A program made the translations under genes and the position numbers. A stretch of 6,403 nt of DNA from JBDRNO01 sp043811005 (GTDB lineage Bacteria; Bacteroidota; Bacteroidia; NORP154), in contig JBDRNO010000041.1 of NCBI GenBank assembly GCA_043811005.1, positions 1-6,403 of the forward strand, in the 5' to 3' direction. The notes beneath the pieces were generated by a model that did no database searches, was not told the DNA's origin, and worked only from the letters and a program-made list of their open reading frames with translations. Each line of letters starts with the position of its first letter. Within the stretch, counting starts at the first letter, position 1. Shown piece by piece: positions 1 to 4,410 of the stretch.

Positions 1-1
1 C

Positions 2-1336
2 ACATATCCAGACGGTACGTTAATAAATTATCCTATGAAACCAGGCGCTGCCGGCAAATTCTATTATGATCTCTCGGATACGGAACAATACGGTCGCTTC
101 AACATATCTATCCAGGCAAATGATACCACAGGTAATACCAATAGTACTCAGAAAACGCAATTTTTCACAACATTCGTTACGAATAAAGAAAATGTAGTTC
201 TGCAGGAAAACAACTCAACCAATATTAACGCTCCTCTTTCCAATACGTCCTTGCTTATGTTTGCAAATCACACAAGTGTTGGCTCCATAAAGATCGTAAG
301 ATCGCTAATAAACATGACTTCACAGGAACTGAATATCCGCAACCCTGGCATATACGTGCTTGTCAATACCAGCAACAGTATAAAAATTAATCTATCTTAT
401 TTTGTCATCAGTGTCAATTATACAGATGATGAGGTCTCTCCCTTTGTTGAGAATTCATTACGACTTCTTAAATGGAATACCACTTCTTCAACCTGGGAAA
501 AACCTGATAGTGTGGTCTCTATCGGGAATGACGCGGGTGTTGATACAGTGAATAATTTCATCTGGGCTAATGTGGCAACACCGGGTGAATTTGCAGTCAC
601 AGGTGATGTATACGTTCCATCTAATATAGCTAAATCTCCAGGCAGTAGCACAGGTGGTGGCGGCGGGGGAGGTGGGGGTATATCAGGCGAGGAATATTCA
701 AATATTGAATTAAAGGAAAAACATGACAAGGATATTTTCAAAGACAAAGTCACATCATATGCATTTAGCAGCAAGAATAATCCAATATTGTTCGTAAATA
801 TCACAGGTAATGTGAATGCTGGTGAAATAACGACAGTAGTTGAAGTATTAAAAAATACATCAACATTGTTGAAAATACCCGCTCCAGGGACTGTTTTTAA
901 GAACATTAATTTCCTTGTAGGAACGTCAGGTTTTTCATCCTCTAATAAATTAAAGGAAGCTACTATCGGATTCAGGGTTTATAATTCCTGGCTATTGAAT
1001 AATGATCTTTTGGGTAGTGATATAAAAATGGTAAGGTGGAATGGTAGCAGCTGGAATGCTCTTGAGACCCATCAGACCGGGAAGGATAATAATTATACCT
1101 ACTTTGAATCAAAGACAGTAGCATTCTCAGCTTTTGCAATTACTGGAATGAAAAGATCAATTCAAGAAGCATCCCCGATGCGAACATGGCCTGAAACAAC
1201 TTCAATAACTAATGATTCATTAAATGCTTCAAAGGTATCTACAGAAACAGCACTTCCTGTAAATTGGGTAATTATTATAATTATTCTTGTCGGTATTGGC
1301 ATATTTTTATTTTTGAAAAAAGGAAATCTAAGATGA
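2..1336 (+). CDS. Surface glycoprotein with PGF-pre-PGF domain and C-terminal membrane anchor (5' end outside window)
   Basis: The frame is open from base 2, so the ATG at 35 is an internal Met and the gene starts upstream of the window; 444 residues are visible. Residues 1-60 resemble the end of an Ig-like repeat (YPDGT, then IQANDTTGN). Residues 62-213 form a beta-rich module with the composition of archaeal surface proteins. A run of nine Gly (about 218-226) links it to residues 231-383, which match the PGF-pre-PGF domain as I know it (NPILFVNITG, GEITTVVEVLKNTSTL, FAITG). A Ser/Thr-rich stalk follows, then a membrane helix (about 422-438) and a basic tail, KKGNLR. N-X-S/T sequons are abundant, as expected of an N-glycosylated cell-surface or S-layer-associated protein with its bulk outside the cell. 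No PGF-CTERM motif is present before the anchor. The ligand or role is unknown. Its stop overlaps the next start by ATGA. Confidence 0.92.
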   Translation, partial: TYPDGTLINYPMKPGAAGKFYYDLSDTEQYGRFNISIQANDTTGNTNSTQKTQFFTTFVTNKENVVLQENNSTNINAPLSNTSLLMFANHTSVGSIKIVRSLINMTSQELNIRNPGIYVLVNTSNSIKINLSYFVISVNYTDDEVSPFVENSLRLLKWNTTSSTWEKPDSVVSIGNDAGVDTVNNFIWANVATPGEFAVTGDVYVPSNIAKSPGSSTGGGGGGGGGISGEEYSNIELKEKHDKDIFKDKVTSYAFSSKNNPILFVNITGNVNAGEITTVVEVLKNTSTLLKIPAPGTVFKNINFLVGTSGFSSSNKLKEATIGFRVYNSWLLNNDLLGSDIKMVRWNGSSWNALETHQTGKDNNYTYFESKTVAFSAFAITGMKRSIQEASPMRTWPETTSITNDSLNASKVSTETALPVNWVIIIIILVGIGIFLFLKKGNLR

Positions 1337-1566
1337 TTATAGCAATGATCTCGAATATTCAAAGATCATTTCCTTCAGGGATTTTTCCTGATACTGGAGG
1401 GCTAGTTGTGATTCTACTTATATTTTCAATATTCATTTCATTGTTGTTGTTAGATTCTGAATACTGGAATAAATGGGCATCAAGTACTCTGGATATGATC
1501 GTATATCCTCTTCTATTGACGTTCTTAGCAATAATAGTGTATAAAATAAGTATTATTTTAACCTGA
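1333..1566 (+). CDS. Small two-helix membrane protein, unknown function
   Basis: This 77-residue product begins at the ATG of an ATGA overlap with the surface-protein stop. An AGGA (1321-1324) lies 8 nt upstream, which supports this start over the TTG at 1264 in the same frame. Residues 22-40 (GLVVILLIFSIFISLLLL) and about 54-76 are strongly hydrophobic, separated by a short polar loop DSEYWNKWASS, so two membrane helices are likely. I recognise no family. The overlap suggests translational coupling to the surface protein, so it may help insert, anchor or assemble it; that is inference. The reverse strand here is also open (1359-1598), but hydrophobic AT-rich sequence often gives mirror ORFs, and the coupling favours the plus strand. 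It ends 35 bp before the convergent protease gene. Confidence 0.6.
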   Translation: MIIAMISNIQRSFPSGIFPDTGGLVVILLIFSIFISLLLLDSEYWNKWASSTLDMIVYPLLLTFLAIIVYKISIILT

Positions 1567-1601
1567 ATTTCGGCAATTTTGGTAACTATGCAGGTCAATT
1601 T

Positions 1602-2381
1602 CTAGTTATATTGACTGAATGTACTGAAATCCAGGATTAATGCAGGAAATATCCCGAATAGAAATACGTTGGCAGTTCCATGAATTGCCAGAATGAAAGG
1701 AAGGCTTCTGGTCTTTTGAAAGATATAACCAATTATTATTCCATAGATAATTGCAAATATGATCTCTGGAACGAGCCCATAAACAGAGTGCATTATTCCA
1801 AATAAGAGACCGCTGATATATATCCCATTGTTAAGTCCGAACACGTTTTCGAGTCTTGTCTGCAAGATCGATCTGAAAATGAGTTCTTCTACACCCCCCA
1901 CAAAAATAAACATGACAGCAACCAATAAAATAATATTTAGAGGCTGAAGACTTCCGATAAGGGGAGCTGGATCCGTGATGAGGAACTCAATATAGGATAG
2001 CACGATACCGATCAAAAGAGCAGCAGGTAAAAAAACACGAAGGTTTTTCGAATGTATTCCTAATTCATTTAATGAGATTTGCTGATTCTTTATTAATAAA
2101 TAAATAGGTATGAACATGACCCCATAGGTCAACAGATACCACATCATATTATTTTCGAAGAGTTGCGGCATTGCGAGGTTTATTGCTCTCATAAGTAGCA
2201 GCAGAATTAAACTTTGCAGAACCTTCTTGCTATCTGAGGAAAAATCACTGAATATTAAAATAGATGTGATAATAAGAATATTTATAATATGAATTAATAG
2301 ACCTATATGGATATGATCCAGGAACAGCATTATTTCCCCTATCGCTATTCCAAGAATAGAAAGATAGATCTCTTTTTTCAT
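1602..2381 (-). CDS. CPBP family intramembrane metalloprotease (Rce1/CAAX-protease-like)
   Basis: A 259-residue polytopic membrane protein with the three CPBP motifs: EELIFR at residues 165-170 (EExxxR), FGIMH at 194-198 (FxxxH) and HGTAN at 234-238 (HxxxN). In the family these Glu and His residues form the metal-dependent active site within the membrane, so the enzyme looks intact. Roughly seven or eight hydrophobic segments cover most of the chain. I chose the Met at 2381 because it forms an ATGA overlap with the upstream DUF1616 stop and has GGTGA (2392-2396) 10 nt before it. An upstream in-frame ATG at 2399 would add MGECDK but lacks a good ribosome binding site. Archaeal CPBP substrates are mostly unknown; prenyl-protein processing, as in eukaryotic Rce1, should not be assumed. 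The neighbours suggest a role at the cell envelope. Confidence 0.93.
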   Translation of the reverse strand: MKKEIYLSILGIAIGEIMLFLDHIHIGLLIHIINILIITSILIFSDFSSDSKKVLQSLILLLLMRAINLAMPQLFENNMMWYLLTYGVMFIPIYLLIKNQQISLNELGIHSKNLRVFLPAALLIGIVLSYIEFLITDPAPLIGSLQPLNIILLVAVMFIFVGGVEELIFRSILQTRLENVFGLNNGIYISGLLFGIMHSVYGLVPEIIFAIIYGIIIGYIFQKTRSLPFILAIHGTANVFLFGIFPALILDFSTFSQYN

Positions 2382-3262
2382 TTTGTCACATTCACCCATA
2401 GATGTAACTCTCGATAAGGTTCAGTAACATTATTGCTGTTAAAAAGCAAAAACCCAAGCTTCATATTGGTGCCTTCTTTATCAGGAATAAAAGTCATGTT
2501 TTTCTCCCAGGTGTCATTATGGTTAAGTCCTATCGATGCACCGGTCAGGATATTATCATCAAGCTTGACCTGAATGGAATAATTAATTAAAGCATATTCA
2601 TGATTTATTATGCCAACCTTTACGTTGTCTGGAAAATTAAATTTCAAGTTTACGGGATAATCGCCTGTCTTTCCAGATGGATCCAGGATATAGAATTCTG
2701 TAAATCTTTCTCCGACCTTTGGAGTTGTTACCACAAAGAAAATTATTCCAATAGCAAGAAATAGTGTAATGATCAAAATACCTGTAAGGATTTTATCTGT
2801 TTTTCCTTTAGTTCCATGCAGTTCATTGTTGACGATTTCAGATATTTTCGGGATCGGAAAAAAGAATCGCTCATCTGCCGGTAATTTCCCCCTCCTCCAG
2901 GCAGCGACCAATGACATAACGATAGTATATGTGCACAGGGTCAACAGTATCGGGATCAATCTTATTCCAAAGGTAAAATTCAGCAATAAACCAAGAATAG
3001 GGACAACTGCTATGCTGAGGCCCAGACTCAGGGCTATTCTTTCAACGATTTCAAGTCCATCTTTTCCAGGAAATAACATTGCTATCAGCACATAACCAGG
3101 AAAAAAAAGTACCATTGGAATCCCCAATATTGTTCTAAAAAAGGTCCCCTCAAGAAAAGGCGTGAGAACAAATGCAAGCGTTAAGATCGTCCAGATGATC
3201 ACTATTAGAAGATCCAGTATTGTCTCACGAAATTTTAAGCCAGGACTTCCAATAGATCGCAT
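2378..3262 (-). CDS. DUF1616 domain membrane protein
   Basis: This 294-residue protein matches the DUF1616 pattern as I know it. Four membrane helices lie within residues 15-122, including the signature LFFPGYVLIAMLFP (52-65) and the helix following ERIALSLGLSIAVVP (74-88). A cytoplasmic basic/polar loop (about 123-156, WRRGKLPADERF) precedes a fifth helix (about 158-179). The C-terminal domain (181-294) begins EFYILDPSGKTGDYPVNL, contains VGIINHEY, has several N-X-S/T sites, and is probably outside the cell with a beta-sandwich character. The biochemical function is unknown. It is the first gene of a two-gene unit with the CPBP protease. The start at 3262 is the only suitable Met before the first helix; no Shine-Dalgarno sequence precedes it, which fits a leaderless mRNA. 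Confidence 0.91.
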   Translation of the reverse strand: MRSIGSPGLKFRETILDLLIVIIWTILTLAFVLTPFLEGTFFRTILGIPMVLFFPGYVLIAMLFPGKDGLEIVERIALSLGLSIAVVPILGLLLNFTFGIRLIPILLTLCTYTIVMSLVAAWRRGKLPADERFFFPIPKISEIVNNELHGTKGKTDKILTGILIITLFLAIGIIFFVVTTPKVGERFTEFYILDPSGKTGDYPVNLKFNFPDNVKVGIINHEYALINYSIQVKLDDNILTGASIGLNHNDTWEKNMTFIPDKEGTNMKLGFLLFNSNNVTEPYRELHLWVNVTK

Positions 3263-3297
3263 ATTTGATTCTTTACAGTATAAGAAATATATAATAT
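3263..3297 (-). promoter_or_regulatory. Probable promoter of the DUF1616-protease operon, possibly leaderless
   Basis: Reading the minus strand, an AT-only stretch (ATATTATATATTT, 3297-3285) resembles an archaeal TATA box and ends 22 nt before the DUF1616 ATG. With the usual distance of about 26 bp from box centre to transcription start, the mRNA would begin within a few bases of the ATG. The intervening sequence has no GGTGA- or GGAG-like site. AT richness makes chance matches common, so this is a moderate call. Confidence 0.45.
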
Positions 3298-3388
3298 CTA
3301 CGAATTTATTGATCCAAATGCTTGAAATATTTCATCATAATTATAACAACAATGTAAAAATCCAGCGAAAGTTTTAAGTAATGATACA

Positions 3389-3422
3389 TAATTATAGTAT
3401 AATTAATAGTTATTGATAACTA
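3389..3422 (+). promoter_or_regulatory. TATA-like promoter with two adjacent perfect palindromes (candidate operator)
   Basis: Two palindromes stand one base apart. 3389-3405 is TAATTATA-G-TATAATTA (8-bp arms) and 3407-3422 is TAGTTAT-TG-ATAACTA (7-bp arms). Their left half-sites share TARTTAT and are 18 bp apart. The first overlaps the best TATA-like sequence; the second lies between it and the expected transcription start, a classic position for a repressor. The obvious candidate ligand is the winged-helix protein encoded 22 bp downstream (autoregulation), which is inference. Confidence 0.42.
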
Positions 3423-3430
3423 ATAATTAC

Positions 3431-3437
3431 GGGTGAG
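3431..3437 (+). promoter_or_regulatory. Strong ribosome binding site for the winged-helix gene
   Basis: GGGTGAG contains GGTGA, complementary to the archaeal 16S rRNA 3' end, with 7 nt between GGTGA and the ATG at 3444. It settles the start of the regulator and contrasts with the divergent DUF1616 gene, which has none. Confidence 0.72.
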
Positions 3438-3443
3438 ATAAAT

Positions 3444-3806
3444 ATGGCTGGTAATATGTACGATATGAATTTCTTTGGAATATTGAGTAAAAAAATAGAT
3501 TACTTTATATCGTTATATTTACCTGGTCAAAAATTAAAAGGTGGGATATTTGGATTGAAGAATGAAAGAAGTAGAATGGATAGTGTTTTAGGAATTCTTG
3601 AAATAGCTCCGGGGAAAAAATCGGCAATAAAGGATTCCATGATGGAGGAGACTAAGATAGGTTCTCAGGATTTTGAAAGATATTTCGACTTTTTATTAAG
3701 GGAAAATTTTATCGAAGTATCAAATGATAGAGAATTTTATAATCTTACAAGATCAGGTGAAAGACTTTTGAAGGGTTTGAGCGAAGTTTATGAGATATTA
3801 GATTAA
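3444..3806 (+). CDS. ArnR1-like winged-helix transcriptional regulator
   Basis: A 120-residue soluble protein. Residues 46-118 fit an archaeal winged-helix fold of the ArnR1-like/HTH_45 type: a first helix DSVLGILEIA (46-55), a turn and second helix KKSAIKDSMMEE, a likely recognition helix SQDFERYFDFLLREN (74-88), the short strand FIEV, and a wing with YNLTRSGERLL (99-109) leading into a last helix GLSEVYEIL. The match is to the general family pattern (a block of the type YLxFLLxxxLI followed by TxxGxxLL). The N-terminal 45 residues, including ISLYLPGQKLKGGIFGLK, are unassigned and could serve dimerisation or sensing. The start is fixed by a GGTGA site. It is divergent from the DUF1616-protease operon and preceded by paired palindromes, so a local repressor or activator of both units is plausible. 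No ligand-binding domain is visible. Confidence 0.88.
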   Translation: MAGNMYDMNFFGILSKKIDYFISLYLPGQKLKGGIFGLKNERSRMDSVLGILEIAPGKKSAIKDSMMEETKIGSQDFERYFDFLLRENFIEVSNDREFYNLTRSGERLLKGLSEVYEILD

Positions 3807-3813
3807 AAGATAA

Positions 3814-3825
3814 TTCTTTTGTTTT
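3814..3825 (+). terminator. T-rich archaeal-type terminator after the regulator gene
   Basis: TTCTTTTGTTTT begins 8 bp after the regulator stop. Archaeal RNA polymerase terminates at T-tracts in the non-template strand without needing a hairpin. No strong stem precedes it, so the call rests on the T-tract and its position. Confidence 0.4.
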
Positions 3826-3882
3826 GCTTAATAGGGCTGTTATTTCCGATCTTACTTCATTGAGATTTGTCTATAATGCTGA

Positions 3883-4083
3883 GAATGTGGTTTTCTTAGT
3901 TCCTCTGGCGAATGGGGGGAGATATTCCATGACCACGTTATTGCTGCTGTTGTGCTGGACGGGATTCTGCACCACAGCACCACGATAAAATTCAAAGGGG
4001 AAAGCTACAGGTTGAAAGAACGTAAGAAACATGGGTGGGGAAATCTTGACCGCCAGATTTGGGGAATTTTACACCGCCGTTGA
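3883..4083 (+). pseudogene. istB: C-terminal remnant of IS21-family ATP-binding transposition protein (IstB)
   Basis: In frame from 3910 the sequence reads EWGEIFHDHVIAAVVLD, then GILHHSTTIKFKGESYRLKERKK. This is the characteristic C-terminus of IstB, the AAA+ helper protein that partners the IstA transposase in IS21-family elements (family pattern WGEIFxDxVIAxAxLDRLLHHS, then GESYRLKER). Upstream, the frame hits a stop at 3880-3882 and the recognisable similarity fades before 3901, so the Walker A/B ATPase core is missing. Downstream, the frame runs into the IS end and stops at 4081. There is no start codon or ribosome binding site, so it is a non-functional fragment. The usual Arg after LD is Gly here (LDGIL), consistent with decay. 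Confidence 0.78.
4036..4078 (+). repeat. Paired IS21 terminal repeats
   Basis: TGGGGAAATCTTGACCGCC (4036-4054) and TGGGGAATTTTACACCGCC (4060-4078) are 19-bp direct repeats agreeing at 15 positions by hand count and spaced 24 bp start to start. Multiple short repeats inside the ends are typical of IS21 elements, where they are thought to bind transposase. This supports the mobile-element call independently of the istB similarity. Confidence 0.58.
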
Positions 4084-4085
4084 CA

Positions 4086-4228
4086 GGTGGGGAGGCTCAT
4101 TTAAGGTTTATTAAAGTTTTATATTACAAATAAAGAATCAATAAACAATAAAAACCAATAAAAAGCATTTTAGAACTGAAATTAACTATGGTAGTATTTA
4201 ATAGTAATTAGATAATTTAGCTTTATTG
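4086..4228. other. AT-rich intergenic DNA without a recognisable gene
   Basis: Nothing here resembles a gene. It contains a TATA-like TTTATATTA (4118-4126) and three close CAATAAA-type repeats (4139-4165), which may be promoter sequence or simple AT-rich drift. It separates the IS21 remnant from the last genes of the window. Confidence 0.6.
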
Positions 4229-4399
4229 ATGAATGTTGATATTGTCCTAACAACAATGATCATTAACTACTCTCCGGAGGGGAGATCGTTAGATGGTCTA
4301 GAATCGAAAGATATTTTAATGAATTCACATTATGATAATTATGATAATGGATACCTTTTTAATAATGGAGAACATTGGTTTATTTTACGCGATACATAA
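4229..4399 (+). CDS. Doubtful small ORF or gene remnant, 56 codons
   Basis: An open frame from the ATG at 4229 (open back to 4208) reads MNVDIVLTTMIINYSPEG, continues through DGLESKDIL and HYDNYDNGY, and ends FILRDT. The composition is more protein-like than random AT-rich DNA: a hydrophobic strand-like start, then polar and aromatic residues. I cannot assign a family. There is no ribosome binding site, and the position beside an IS remnant would fit a degraded gene fragment. Its TAA shares one base with an in-frame ATG (4399) of the following secreted protein, giving TAATG, so it could instead be a short coupled leader. It may also be chance. Confidence 0.25.
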   Translation: MNVDIVLTTMIINYSPEGRSLDGLESKDILMNSHYDNYDNGYLFNNGEHWFILRDT

Positions 4400-4400
4400 T

Positions 4401-4404
4401 GGTG
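4401..4404 (+). promoter_or_regulatory. Ribosome binding site choosing the start of the secreted protein
   Basis: GGTG lies 6 nt before the ATG at 4411, a better distance than the 3 nt to the ATG at 4408. The ATG at 4399 and GTG at 4402 have no site upstream. This supports 4411 as the start, though the match is only four bases. Confidence 0.42.
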
Positions 4405-4410
4405 TTAATG

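Larger units (their letters stand above)
3883..4085 (+). mobile_element. Right-end fragment of an IS21-family insertion sequence
   Basis: The istB tail is followed by a GC-richer segment ending GCCGTTGACA (4076-4085). Its complement, TGTCAACGGC, has the TGTCA-type ends I associate with IS21 relatives. Neither a left end nor istA is present between the regulator stop and here, so this is a lone right end left by deletion. The left boundary is uncertain (somewhere in 3826-3900), and the right end at 4085 is the best guess. A further GGTGGGGA just beyond it (4086-4093) repeats 4034-4041 and leaves some doubt. No target-site duplication can be identified with one end missing. Confidence 0.65.

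Noticed and set aside
653..679. Nine consecutive Gly codons, considered as a slippage or frameshift site
   Set aside because: The codons are mixed (GGT, GGC, GGG, GGA), the frame is intact, and poly-Gly linkers are usual before PGF-pre-PGF domains.
418..906. 162-codon minus-strand ORF with a proline run
   Set aside because: It is the mirror of the surface-protein gene; the Pro run is the complement of the Gly linker. No ribosome binding site or family resemblance.
1359..1598. 79-codon minus-strand ORF opposite the small membrane protein
   Set aside because: The plus-strand gene has ATGA coupling and an AGGA site; this frame has neither and overlaps it almost fully.
2769..3095. 108-codon plus-strand ORF
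   Set aside because: It lies wholly inside the DUF1616 gene on the opposite strand, which has clear family motifs.
3162..3377. 71-codon plus-strand ORF crossing the DUF1616 start
   Set aside because: Antisense to DUF1616 and then running through the AT-rich promoter; no coding character.
4139..4165. Three CAATAAA-type repeats, considered as a short array or iteron
   Set aside because: Too short and A-rich, unequal spacing, no further copies; consistent with simple sequence.
4270..4286. GC-rich patch with CTCCGGAG palindrome and GGAGG, resembling a hairpin or ribosome binding site
   Set aside because: The stem is only five pairs, no T-tract follows, and the next ATG (4293) reaches a stop after two codons.
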